From assembly GCA_937908115.1 (NCBI GenBank), contig CALEQZ010000032.1, positions 1 through 64,000 of the forward strand: 64,000 nucleotides of DNA. Direction: 5' to 3'. This stretch comes from an uncultured Alcaligenaceae bacterium. Its GTDB lineage: Bacteria > Pseudomonadota > Gammaproteobacteria > Burkholderiales > Burkholderiaceae_B. Below the pieces are notes generated by a model. That model saw nothing but the letters and a program-made list of their open reading frames with translations. It was not told the DNA's origin and made no database searches. Position numbers and translations under genes: made by a program. Below are positions 44,549-53,580 of the stretch, piece by piece. How positions within the stretch are numbered: the first letter of the stretch is position 1; every line of letters starts with the position of its first letter.

Positions 44549-45370
44549 ATGACCCTAGACCTGCAGACCACCATAGAACAAGCCTGGGAAAACCGCAGCA
44601 GCCTCTCGCCGACCGATGCCGACCCCGCGGTGCGCGAAGCGGTCGAGCACACCTTGGACGCGCTGGATACCGGCCGGCTGCGCGTGGCGGAAAAAATCGA
44701 CGACAAGTGGGTGGTGCACCAGTGGATCAAAAAGGCCGTGCTGCTTTCGTTCCGCCTGCAGGACAACGCGGTCATGGGCCAGTCGCCGATGCAGTTCTAT
44801 GACAAGGTGCCGCTGAAGTTCGACGGCTACGGCGAGAACGCCTTCCGCACCGGCGGCTATCGCGTGGTGCCTCCGGCGGTCGTGCGCCGGGGCGCGTACA
44901 TCGGTCGCAACGTGGTGCTGATGCCGTCCTACGTCAACATCGGCGCATACGTCGACGAAGGCACCATGGTCGATACCTGGGCCACCGTCGGTTCCTGCGC
45001 CCAGATCGGCAAGAACGTGCACTTGTCCGGCGGCGTGGGCATCGGCGGCGTGCTCGAGCCGCTGCAGGCCAACCCCACCATCATCGAGGACAACTGCTTC
45101 ATCGGCGCGCGCTCGGAAATCGTCGAAGGCGTGGTCGTCGAGGAAAACTCGGTGCTGGCCATGGGCGTGTTCCTGTCGCAAAGCACCAAGATCTATGACC
45201 GCGAAACCGGCAAGATCACCTATGGCCGCGTGCCGGCCGGTTCGGTCGTCGTGCCGGGTTCGCTGCCCTCGGCAGACGGTTCGCACAGCCTGTATTGCGC
45301 GGTCATCGTCAAGCGCGTGGACGCGCAGACGCGGGCCAAGACCAGCATCAACGAGCTGCTGAGGGCCTGA
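44549..45370 (+). CDS. dapD: 2,3,4,5-tetrahydropyridine-2,6-dicarboxylate N-succinyltransferase
   Basis: Trimeric left-handed beta-helix acyltransferase using succinyl-CoA. 273 residues, typical size; hexapeptide repeats run from about 110 to 235 (VVRRGAYIGRNVVLMP, GVGIGGVLEP, IEDNCFIGARSEIVEG). It follows dapC by 15 bp and overlaps dapE by 1 bp. Confidence 0.97.
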   Translation: MTLDLQTTIEQAWENRSSLSPTDADPAVREAVEHTLDALDTGRLRVAEKIDDKWVVHQWIKKAVLLSFRLQDNAVMGQSPMQFYDKVPLKFDGYGENAFRTGGYRVVPPAVVRRGAYIGRNVVLMPSYVNIGAYVDEGTMVDTWATVGSCAQIGKNVHLSGGVGIGGVLEPLQANPTIIEDNCFIGARSEIVEGVVVEENSVLAMGVFLSQSTKIYDRETGKITYGRVPAGSVVVPGSLPSADGSHSLYCAVIVKRVDAQTRAKTSINELLRA

Positions 45371-46503
45371 TGGACCGCTCGCCGGTACTGGAGCTGGTCA
45401 AGGAACTGGTTTCCCGCCCCTCGGTCACCCCGCAGGACGCAGGTTGCCAGGCGCTGATCGCAAGCCGCCTGGCCGCCTGCGGCTTTGCCAGCGAAACGCT
45501 TGCCGAAGGCGGCGTGGTCAACCTGTGGACGCGGCGCGGCGCACAGGCGCCGGTGGTCGTGTTTGCCGGCCACACCGACGTGGTCCCGCCCGGGCCACTG
45601 GAACAATGGCACAGCGACCCGTTTACGCCGACCGAGCGCGACGGGCGCCTGTACGGCCGCGGCACGGCCGACATGAAAAGCTCGATCGCCGCCTTCGTCG
45701 TGGCCGTCGAGGAATTCGTCGCCCGCCACCCGGACCATCGCGGCTCGATCGCGCTGCTAATCACCTCCGATGAAGAAGGCCCTGCGGTGCACGGCACGGT
45801 GCGCGTGTGCGAGATGCTGCAGGCGCGCGGTGAAACGCTGGATTACTGCATCGTCGGCGAGCCGACCTCCGCCAAGCGCCTGGGCGACATGGCCAAGAAT
45901 GGGCGGCGCGGGTCGCTGTCGGGCCGCCTGACGGTGCGCGGCATACAGGGCCACGTGGCGTACCCGCATCTGGCGCGTAACCCGGTGCACCTGGCTGCCC
46001 CGGCGCTGGCCGAGCTCGCCGGCATCGAATGGGACCAGGGCAATGAATACTTCCCCCCCACTACCTTCCAGATTTCCAACATCCACGCCGGCACCGGCGC
46101 GACCAACGTCATCCCCGGCGAAGTCGTGGTGGACTTCAACCTGCGCTTTTCCACCGCCAGCACGCCGCAAGGGATCCAGGACAAGATCACCGAGGTGCTC
46201 GCGCGGCACGGCCTGGACTATGACGTGCAGTGGACGCTGGGCGGCGAGCCGTTCCTGACGCCGCGCGGCACGCTCAGCCAGGCGCTCGAGCAGGCCATCG
46301 AGGCCGAGCTAGGTTACCGGCCCGAACTGTCGACCACGGGCGGCACGTCCGACGGGCGCTTCATCGCCCGCATCTGCCCTCAGGTCATCGAGTTCGGCGC
46401 CTGCAACGACAGCATCCACAAAGTCAACGAAAACATCGCGCTCGCCGACCTGGAGCCGCTGAAGAACATTTACCGGCGCACGCTGGAAAACTTGCTCCTA
46501 TGA
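45370..46503 (+). CDS. dapE: succinyl-diaminopimelate desuccinylase
   Basis: Di-zinc M20 hydrolase releasing succinate from succinyl-L,L-DAP. 377 residues: VVFAGHTDVVPPG (zinc His), YGRGTADMKSS (bridging Asp), TSDEEGPA (catalytic and zinc Glu), VGEPTS, and the terminal zinc His in FGACNDSIHKVNE. Start overlaps the dapD stop (TGATG). Confidence 0.97.
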   Translation: MDRSPVLELVKELVSRPSVTPQDAGCQALIASRLAACGFASETLAEGGVVNLWTRRGAQAPVVVFAGHTDVVPPGPLEQWHSDPFTPTERDGRLYGRGTADMKSSIAAFVVAVEEFVARHPDHRGSIALLITSDEEGPAVHGTVRVCEMLQARGETLDYCIVGEPTSAKRLGDMAKNGRRGSLSGRLTVRGIQGHVAYPHLARNPVHLAAPALAELAGIEWDQGNEYFPPTTFQISNIHAGTGATNVIPGEVVVDFNLRFSTASTPQGIQDKITEVLARHGLDYDVQWTLGGEPFLTPRGTLSQALEQAIEAELGYRPELSTTGGTSDGRFIARICPQVIEFGACNDSIHKVNENIALADLEPLKNIYRRTLENLLL

Positions 46504-47402
46504 CCAAAGACCAAGCGCCCGTGCACGAGCTGTCGACCGTGCGCGACATGCTGCGCCTTGCGGTATCGCGCTTTCGCCAAGCCGGCCTGCACTACGGGCA
46601 CGGTACGGACAATGCCTGGGACGAGGCCGTCTACCTGGTGCTGCACACCTTGCACTTGCCGCCCGACACGCTGGAGCCCTTCCTGGATGCGCGGCTGCTC
46701 GCGAGCGAGCGCGAACGGGTGCTGGCCGTGATCGAGCGGCGCGTCAACGAGCGCATCCCCGCCGCGTACCTGACTGGCGAAGCCTGGCTGCGCGGACATC
46801 GCTTTTACGTCGATGAACGGGTCATCGTGCCGCGTTCGCCGATTGCCGAACTGCTCGAGCAGGGGCTGGCGCCGTGGATCGCCGACCCCGAGGCCGTCGA
46901 ATCGGTGCTGGACATGTGCACCGGCTCAGGCTGCCTGGCCATCCTGGCGGCGCTGGCTTTCCCCCACGCGCAGGTCGATGCCGTGGACCTGTCCGCCGGC
47001 GCGCTCGAGGTCGCCGCGCGCAACGTCGCCGACTACGGGCTGCAGGATCGGCTCGCCCTGCACCGCAGCGACCTTTTTGACGCCCTGCCCGAGCGCCCTT
47101 ACGACCTCATCGTATGCAACCCGCCCTACGTCAACGCCGAGTCCATGGCCGCGCTGCCGGGCGAATACCGGCATGAACCAGAAATGGCGCTGGCCGGCGG
47201 GGCCGACGGCATGGCGCTGGTGGCGCGCATCCTGCGCGCCGCACCGCGCTACCTGGCCGGGCACGGCCTGCTGGTGCTGGAAATCGGCCACGAGCGCAGC
47301 CATTTCGAAGCCGCGTTCCCGCAGCTCGAGCCGGTGTGGCTGGAAACCGAGGCCGGCAGCGACCAGATCCTGCTGCTGGAGCGCCGGCAGCTGGCGCCAT
47401 GA
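46500..47402 (+). CDS. prmB: 50S ribosomal protein L3 glutamine methyltransferase
   Basis: SAM-dependent methylation of L3 on a glutamine. 300 residues with the SAM-binding LDMCTGSGCLAI (about 140-151) and the Gln-site NPPYVN (about 205-210). PrmB versus PrmC is judged from the N-terminal T-D-N-A-W-D-E-A-V-Y and RHEPEMALAGG motifs. Overlaps dapE and the next gene by ATGA-type junctions. Confidence 0.93.
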   Translation: MTKDQAPVHELSTVRDMLRLAVSRFRQAGLHYGHGTDNAWDEAVYLVLHTLHLPPDTLEPFLDARLLASERERVLAVIERRVNERIPAAYLTGEAWLRGHRFYVDERVIVPRSPIAELLEQGLAPWIADPEAVESVLDMCTGSGCLAILAALAFPHAQVDAVDLSAGALEVAARNVADYGLQDRLALHRSDLFDALPERPYDLIVCNPPYVNAESMAALPGEYRHEPEMALAGGADGMALVARILRAAPRYLAGHGLLVLEIGHERSHFEAAFPQLEPVWLETEAGSDQILLLERRQLAP

Positions 47403-49339
47403 TACGGGCCAGCAGCCTGGTCCTGCGCCGCGGCGCCAAGGTGCTGCTCGACGGGGCCGACTTCGTCGTCCATCCGGGCGAGCGCGTGGGCATCGTCGGC
47501 AAGAACGGCGCGGGCAAGTCCACGCTGTTTGCCCTGCTGCGGGGCGAGATCGATCCCGACGGCGGCACACTGGAAGTACCAGCGACCTGGCGCATCGCCG
47601 GCGTGCAGCAAGAGATCGCCGCCGACGACCGGCCGGCGCGCGAATTCGTGATCGACGGCGATGCCCGGCTGCGGCAGCTGCAACGCGAGCGCGAGCAGGT
47701 CGCGCCCACCGACGGCACGCGCATCGCCGAGCTGGAAGCGGCGCTGACCGAGGCCGGCGCTTGGGACGCGGCCGCGCGCGCCGAACAGTTGCTGGCTGGG
47801 CTGGGGTTCGCCCCGCACGAATGGATGCAACCAGTGGCGTCTTTTTCCGGAGGGTGGCGCATGCGGCTGGCGCTGGCGCGCGCGCTGATGGCGCCGTCCG
47901 ACCTGCTGCTGCTGGATGAGCCGACCAACCACCTGGACCTGGACGCGATGCTGTGGCTGGAGCGCTGGTTGGCCGCGTATCCGGGCACGGTCCTGATGAT
48001 TTCCCACGACACCGAATTCCTGGACGCTGCGGCCCGGGCCATCCTGCACTTCGACCACGGCAAGCTCGTACGCTACCGCGGCGGCTACGAGGACTTCGTG
48101 GCCCAGCGCGCCGAACGCCTGCGCCAGAGCCGCATCGCCTGGGAAAGGCAAACGCGCGAGGCCGCGCGCCTGCAAGGCTTCATCGACCGGTTCAAGGCCA
48201 AGGCGACCAAGGCCAGGCAGGCGCAAAGCCGCGTCAAGGCGCTGGCGCGCATGCAGGCCGTGGCGCCGGTGCGCGTCGAGTCCGGGATAGACATACGCAT
48301 CCCCTCGCCCGAGGGCATGCCTGACCCGTTGCTGGTGTTGGAAGACTTGCAGGCGGGCTACGTGCGCGACGGCGAGGCCTTGCCCGTCTTGCGCGGCATC
48401 CGCCTGATGGTGCGCGGCGGTAGCCGCATCGGTATCCTGGGCGCCAACGGCGCCGGCAAGAGCACGCTGGTCAAGACGATTGCAGGCGAACTGGCGCCGC
48501 TGGGCGGGCGGCGCGAAGCCTCGCGGGGCCTGAACGTGGGGTATTTTGCGCAACACCAGCTCGATGTCCTGGACGTCGAGTCCACGCCCCTGGCGCACTT
48601 GGCGCGCATCGCCCCGGACGCGCGCGAGCAGGATCTGCGCAATTACCTGGGCGGGTTCGGGTTTAGCGGCGACGCGGTCACCTCCAAGGTCGGCCCGATG
48701 TCCGGCGGCGAAAAGGCACGGCTTGCCCTGGCGCTCATCGTCTGGCAAAAGCCCAACCTGCTGCTGCTGGACGAGCCCAGCAACCACCTGGACGTGGAAA
48801 CGCGCGAGGCGCTTGCCACAGCGCTGGCAGAATTTTCCGGCAGCATGCTGCTGGTCTCGCACGACCGGCACCTGCTGCGCACCACGGTCGACGACTTCTG
48901 GATCGTGGCAGACGGCACGGTGCAGGAATTCCCGGGCGACCTGGAGGACTACCGGGAATGGCTGGCCGCGCGCACCGCCCAGGCGCGGCGCGAGGACAAC
49001 GCGGCCAGGCGCGAGGCGTCGGCCGAAGCCGGCGGAGAGTCCCTATCGGCGGCCGAGCGCAAGGCGCAGCGCCGGCGCGAAGCCGAAGCGCGCCAGCGCC
49101 TGTCGGCCCTGCGCAAGCCCCTGGAGCGCGAGCTGGCCGAGGTGGAAGCGCAGATGCAAGTCCAGCGCGAGCGGCTGCAGGCACTCGACGCGCTGATCGC
49201 AGACCCCGGCTTGTACGAGGACGCCAGGCGCGACGAACGGCTGCGCGTGCTGGCCGAGCACGGCGAGCTGACCAAGCAACAGCAGGCGCTGGAAGACCGC
49301 TGGCTGGCCCTTCAGGAAGCGCTGGAAAACATCGGCTAG
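47399..49339 (+). CDS. ABC-F family ATPase (YheS/Uup-like)
   Basis: Soluble tandem ABC ATPase acting on ribosomes or, for Uup, on DNA/replication. 646 residues; two Walker A (GKNGAGKST, GANGAGKST), two signatures (FSGGWRMRLALARAL and MSGGEKARLALALI), Walker B LLLDEPTNHLDLDA / LLLDEPSNHLDVET, a P-site tRNA-interaction linker about 235-300, and a C-terminal coiled coil (about 530-645). Closest in layout to YheS. Last gene of the dapCDE-prmB operon. Confidence 0.92.
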   Translation: MIRASSLVLRRGAKVLLDGADFVVHPGERVGIVGKNGAGKSTLFALLRGEIDPDGGTLEVPATWRIAGVQQEIAADDRPAREFVIDGDARLRQLQREREQVAPTDGTRIAELEAALTEAGAWDAAARAEQLLAGLGFAPHEWMQPVASFSGGWRMRLALARALMAPSDLLLLDEPTNHLDLDAMLWLERWLAAYPGTVLMISHDTEFLDAAARAILHFDHGKLVRYRGGYEDFVAQRAERLRQSRIAWERQTREAARLQGFIDRFKAKATKARQAQSRVKALARMQAVAPVRVESGIDIRIPSPEGMPDPLLVLEDLQAGYVRDGEALPVLRGIRLMVRGGSRIGILGANGAGKSTLVKTIAGELAPLGGRREASRGLNVGYFAQHQLDVLDVESTPLAHLARIAPDAREQDLRNYLGGFGFSGDAVTSKVGPMSGGEKARLALALIVWQKPNLLLLDEPSNHLDVETREALATALAEFSGSMLLVSHDRHLLRTTVDDFWIVADGTVQEFPGDLEDYREWLAARTAQARREDNAARREASAEAGGESLSAAERKAQRRREAEARQRLSALRKPLERELAEVEAQMQVQRERLQALDALIADPGLYEDARRDERLRVLAEHGELTKQQQALEDRWLALQEALENIG

Positions 49340-49424
49340 CCGCCGTGTCACCGGGTCGCGGCCGCCCGCCCGCCGCGACCCGCGCCTGCCCGCGCGCAGG
49401 GCGCAACGCAGGCCCGCCGCGGGG

Positions 49425-51692
49425 TCAACCCTGGATGATGTCGAGCTTGGCGATGCCCAGCGCCAGCGTCTTGGCGCCGACGTCGCGGAACTGGATCTGC
49501 GCCTGCGCATCCTGGCCGCTGCCCGACAAACCAATGATGGTGCCTTCGCCGAAGCGCGCGTGGCGCACGCCCTGGCCGATTCGGAAATGCTGGTTGCCCA
49601 CGGTCACGCCGGAGCTGACCGTGCGCGGCGCACGCGGCGCGATGCGGCCCGTGGGCTGGCGGCCGAAGGCATCCATAAAGCCGCGGCCCGCGTCACGCCA
49701 GCCACCTGCCTCGGCCCGGGGCGACAGCCACTTCAGGTGCGCATCGGGGATTTCCTGCAAAAAGCGCGAGCGCATCGCATAGCGCGTCTGGCCGTGCAGC
49801 ATGCGGCTTTGCGCCAGGCTCAGGTACAGCCGCTCGCGTGCCCGCGTAATGGCCACGTACATGAGCCGACGCTCTTCTTCGAGCCCGGCCTGCTCGAGCA
49901 GGCTGTTTTCGTGCGGGAACAAGCCTTCTTCCAGGCCAGTGATGAAGACCGCATCGAACTCCAGGCCCTTGGCGGCGTGCACGGTCATCAGCTGCACCGC
50001 ATCCTGGCCGGCCTGTGCCTGGTTATCGCCCGCCTCCAGCGCCGCGTGCGACAAAAAGGCCGCCAGCGGCGTGAGCGCTTCGGCCTGGGCCGGGCCGTCC
50101 TCGCCCGGCTCGGGCAGCAAGCCGCCTGTAGGCGCCGGCTCGCCGGCGGGCAGGCCCTGGTAGTTTTCCTCGGTGGCGAAGACGGCTGCCGCGTTGACCA
50201 GTTCGTTCAGGTTCTCGATACGCTCGGCGCCTTCCTTTTCCTGGCGGTAATGCGCCATCAGGCCGCTTTCTTCGAGCACGTGGGCGACCATCTCGGGCAG
50301 CGGCAGGCTGCGCGTTTCCTCGGCCATGCGCCGGATCAGCGCGGCAAACTGCGCCAAGTTGGATCCACCCTTGCCGCCGACCATGGCCACGGCGCCGTAC
50401 AGGCTGCTGCCCAGGTTGCGCGCGTTGTCGGTCAATTGTTCGAGCGTGCGCGCGCCGATGCCGCGCGCCGGGAAATTGACTACCCGCAGCCAGGAAGTGT
50501 CATCATCCGGGTTGGCGATCAGCCGTAGATAGGCCAGCGCGTGCTTGATCTCCTGGCGCTCGAAAAACCGCAGCCCGCCGTAGACCTTGTAGGGGATGCC
50601 TGCGGAAAAAAGCGCGTGCTCGATCACCCGCGACTGCGCGTTGCTGCGATAGAGCACGGCGATCTCGTGGCGCGGCCGGCCTTCGCCGACCAGCGCGCGG
50701 ATCTCGTCGACGACCCATTGCGCTTCCATGTCGTCGGTGGGCTGTTCCACGACGCGGATGGGCTCGCCCTTGCCCTGCTCGGTCCACAGGTTCTTGCCCA
50801 GGCGGTTACTGTTGTGGCCGATCAGGGCGTTGGCCGCATCCAAAATATGGCCGTAAGAGCGGTAGTTCTGCTCCAGGCGGATGACCGTGCCGCGCGCGAA
50901 TTCGCGCTCGAAATCGGCCATGTTGCCGACATTGGCGCCGCGAAATGCATAGATGGACTGGTCGTCGTCGCCCACGGCGAAGATGCAGGCGCCGCCACCG
51001 GCCAGCAGCTTCAGCCACCGGTATTGCAGGGTGTTGGTGTCTTGGAACTCATCGACCAGGATGTGCCGGAAGCGCCGCTGGTAGTGCTCGCGTATCGGCG
51101 CGTTGCGCGACAGCAGCTCGTAGGCGCGCAGCAGCAGCTCGGGAAAATCCACCACCCCTTCGCGCTCGCATTGCGCCTGGTAGAGCTCGTAGATTTCGAC
51201 CAGCCGCCGGCGATAACTGTCCCAGGCCTCGACCTCGCTGGGCCGCAGGCCCTCCTCCTTGGCGCCGTTGATCAAGCGCTGGACATCGCGCGGGGGATAC
51301 TTCTCGTCATCGATGCCGGCAGCCTTGAGCAGGCGCTTGATCGCGGCCAACTGGTCGGCCGTATCGAGGATCTGGAAGCCCTGCGGCAGGCCGGCATCAC
51401 GATGATGCGCACGCAGCAGCCGGTTGCACAGGCCATGGAAAGTGCCTATCCACAGCCCGCGCGTATCGATGGGCAGCATGGCCGAGACCCGCGCCAGCAT
51501 CTCGCGGGCGGCCTTGTTGGTGAAGGTAACGGCCAGCAGCGCATACGGGCTGGCCTGGCCGGTCTGGATCAGCCAGGCCATGCGGGTGGTGAGCACCCGC
51601 GTCTTGCCGCTGCCTGCCCCGGCCAGGACCAGGGCATGCTGGGGTTGCAGGGTGACGGCGGCGCGTTGTTCCGGATTGAGCTGCTCGATCAT
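49425..51692 (-). CDS. uvrD: DNA helicase II
   Basis: 3'-5' helicase of nucleotide-excision and mismatch repair. 755 residues, close to E. coli UvrD. Motifs: LNPEQRAAV, AGAGSGKTRVL, TFTNKAAREML, VDEFQDTN, GDDDQSIYAFRGA, EQNYRS, LMTVHAAKGLEFDAVF, VAITRARERL, and a C-terminal Tudor-like segment (VRHARFGEGTIIGLSGSG). Its start overlaps the end of the desaturase gene. Confidence 0.96.
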   Translation of the reverse strand: MIEQLNPEQRAAVTLQPQHALVLAGAGSGKTRVLTTRMAWLIQTGQASPYALLAVTFTNKAAREMLARVSAMLPIDTRGLWIGTFHGLCNRLLRAHHRDAGLPQGFQILDTADQLAAIKRLLKAAGIDDEKYPPRDVQRLINGAKEEGLRPSEVEAWDSYRRRLVEIYELYQAQCEREGVVDFPELLLRAYELLSRNAPIREHYQRRFRHILVDEFQDTNTLQYRWLKLLAGGGACIFAVGDDDQSIYAFRGANVGNMADFEREFARGTVIRLEQNYRSYGHILDAANALIGHNSNRLGKNLWTEQGKGEPIRVVEQPTDDMEAQWVVDEIRALVGEGRPRHEIAVLYRSNAQSRVIEHALFSAGIPYKVYGGLRFFERQEIKHALAYLRLIANPDDDTSWLRVVNFPARGIGARTLEQLTDNARNLGSSLYGAVAMVGGKGGSNLAQFAALIRRMAEETRSLPLPEMVAHVLEESGLMAHYRQEKEGAERIENLNELVNAAAVFATEENYQGLPAGEPAPTGGLLPEPGEDGPAQAEALTPLAAFLSHAALEAGDNQAQAGQDAVQLMTVHAAKGLEFDAVFITGLEEGLFPHENSLLEQAGLEEERRLMYVAITRARERLYLSLAQSRMLHGQTRYAMRSRFLQEIPDAHLKWLSPRAEAGGWRDAGRGFMDAFGRQPTGRIAPRAPRTVSSGVTVGNQHFRIGQGVRHARFGEGTIIGLSGSGQDAQAQIQFRDVGAKTLALGIAKLDIIQG

Positions 51693-52897
51693 GCCGCGTA
51701 GCGGCGCAGCCTGTTGGCGAATTGCTCGAGGCTTTCGATGCCGCTTTGCTGCGCACGCTGGCACCAGGCCTGCAGGTCGTGCAGCAATTGCTCGCTGCTG
51801 GCCGTGGAGCTTTCCCAGAGGCGGCCGAGCTCACGGCGCATTTGCAGCAGCGTGGACAGCGACTGGTGCTGAGACAGCGCCTGGTCGATTTGGGCGCGCT
51901 GCTCGGGCTGCAGGGTTTCGTCCGACAGATGCAGCCAGGCGCGCACGCGCTTGAGCAATTGCCAGTTGCATTGCTCGTCACCGCGCTTGCGCAAGTGCTT
52001 CAGGCGGGACATTTCCTCGCGGCAGGCACGGCGCAGCATCGCGGTGTAGCGGGCCATGATCTCGTAGCGATGCGTGATCACGCCCTGCAGCGTGGACAGG
52101 TCGACCACCGGTTTGTCCGACTGCAGCTTGATCTTGGGCGCGACCTTCTTGACCTGCGCCAGGCCCAGCGCCTGCAGGATTCGGATGTAGAGCCAGCCGA
52201 TGTCGAACTCGAACCACTTGCTGGAGAACTTGGCCGAGGTGCCGTAGGCGTGGTGGTTGTTGTGCAGTTCTTCGCCGCCGATCAGCACGCCGATGGGAAA
52301 CACGTTGGTGCTGGTGTCGGGGCTGGCGAAATTGCGGTAGCCCCAATAGTGGCCGATGCCGTTGACCACGCCGGCGGCCCAGAACGGGATCCAGGCCATC
52401 TGCACGGCCCAGACGGTCAAGCCGATGGCGCCGAACAGCGCCAGGTCGATGGCCAGCATGATGAAAATGCCCAGCGTGGTGTGGCGCGCATACAGTTTGC
52501 GCTCGATCCAGTCGTCAGGCGTACCGTGCCCAAAACGGGCCAGGGTTTCCCGGTTGGCGGCTTCGTCACGGTAGAGCTCGGCGCCGCGGAACAGCACGCG
52601 CGAAATGCCATACAGCATGGGCGAATGCGGATCGCCTTCGCGCTCGCACTTGGCGTGGTGCTTACGGTGGATAGCCACCCACTCCTTGGTGACCATGCCG
52701 GTCGTCAGCCAAAGCCAAAACCGGAAGAAATGCGCGACGGCCGGGTGCAGGTCCAACCCCCGGTGCGCCTGGCTGCGGTGCAGGAATATCGTGACGGAAA
52801 CGATGGTGATATGGGTCATCACCAGCGTGTAGACCACGATCTGCCACCATTCGGCTTGCAGCAGGCCGCCCGTGGCGAAGGAAAGCAAAGCATCCAT
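51689..52897 (-). CDS. membrane fatty-acid (acyl-CoA/acyl-lipid) desaturase
   Basis: A 402-residue di-iron membrane desaturase that introduces a double bond in acyl chains using O2. Three His boxes are intact: HRSQAHR (about 40), HRKHH (about 77) and HNNHH (about 213). Hydrophobic pairs lie at about 15-35, 58-70 and 140-180. The cytoplasmic C-terminal part after about 245 is helical and lacks motifs; similar lengths occur in Pseudomonas DesB-type enzymes. The last codon overlaps the uvrD start. Confidence 0.92.
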   Translation of the reverse strand: MDALLSFATGGLLQAEWWQIVVYTLVMTHITIVSVTIFLHRSQAHRGLDLHPAVAHFFRFWLWLTTGMVTKEWVAIHRKHHAKCEREGDPHSPMLYGISRVLFRGAELYRDEAANRETLARFGHGTPDDWIERKLYARHTTLGIFIMLAIDLALFGAIGLTVWAVQMAWIPFWAAGVVNGIGHYWGYRNFASPDTSTNVFPIGVLIGGEELHNNHHAYGTSAKFSSKWFEFDIGWLYIRILQALGLAQVKKVAPKIKLQSDKPVVDLSTLQGVITHRYEIMARYTAMLRRACREEMSRLKHLRKRGDEQCNWQLLKRVRAWLHLSDETLQPEQRAQIDQALSQHQSLSTLLQMRRELGRLWESSTASSEQLLHDLQAWCQRAQQSGIESLEQFANRLRRYAA

Positions 52898-53004
52898 GAA
52901 GTTTTTTTAGTCTCTCAAAAAAGAAGATCAGAGTGGCAGTTTAGCCTACCCGGCCCCCTTAGGACAGCGGAATCGCAAAATAGTTTTTGAGTAAGATCAA
53001 CGAC

Positions 53005-53421
53005 ATGCGTCCCTGGTTTACCCTAATCGCGGCCTGTGCCACGGCCGGCGCCGCCTGCGCAGCCTGGGCCGGGCAAGCGGTCCGCGCCTGGCACGTCCCG
53101 CCCGGCGGCGAAATCGTGTTGGGTACGTACTACGAAGCCCGCCACGATCCTCGACAGCCGGGCTGCACCGCCCTGCGCGCCCCGTCGGTCGAAATCCTGC
53201 AAAACGCCCGCCGCGGAACGCTGACGGTCCGGCGCCCGGCCAGTGCCCCCATTACTGGCGTGCCGCACTGCCCGCACCTGCGCGCGCCGGCCGCCGTGCT
53301 CGTCTACCGCGCGGCCACCGATGCCGGCGGCAGCCAGGAAGACATCGCCTGGCGCGTGACCTACCAGTCGGCCCGGCTGGGTTCACGCATCTTCCGCGGC
53401 AAGGTGATCATCGGCCGCTGA
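53005..53421 (+). CDS. hypothetical exported protein
   Basis: 138 residues with a signal peptide (MRPWFTLIAACATAGAACAAWAG, cut into hydrophobic core about 5-22; cleavage near 23). The mature part has two cysteines (QPGCTAL and PHCPHL) that may form a disulfide, and a Tyr/Arg-rich C-terminus ending KVIIGR. No known family recognised. The ATG at 53005 is preferred over an in-frame TTG at 52987. Confidence 0.6.
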   Translation: MRPWFTLIAACATAGAACAAWAGQAVRAWHVPPGGEIVLGTYYEARHDPRQPGCTALRAPSVEILQNARRGTLTVRRPASAPITGVPHCPHLRAPAAVLVYRAATDAGGSQEDIAWRVTYQSARLGSRIFRGKVIIGR

Positions 53422-53580
53422 CCTGGCATTACCTGCCCTTGACCAGGCCGCGCAGCCGCCCCTGGCGAGGCCCTGATGCGCCCGCGTATGGCCTGCTTGC
53501 CGGCCATGCCCGCCGCATACCGCCCGCCACACAGCAGCAAGCTACCTATCAGCAAGCTACCAGCAACCAGCGTGCCTGGG

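Noticed and set aside
51689..52897. C-terminal extension of the desaturase as a novel domain
   Set aside because: Bacterial DesB-type desaturases commonly have about 400 residues, so the length is ordinary.
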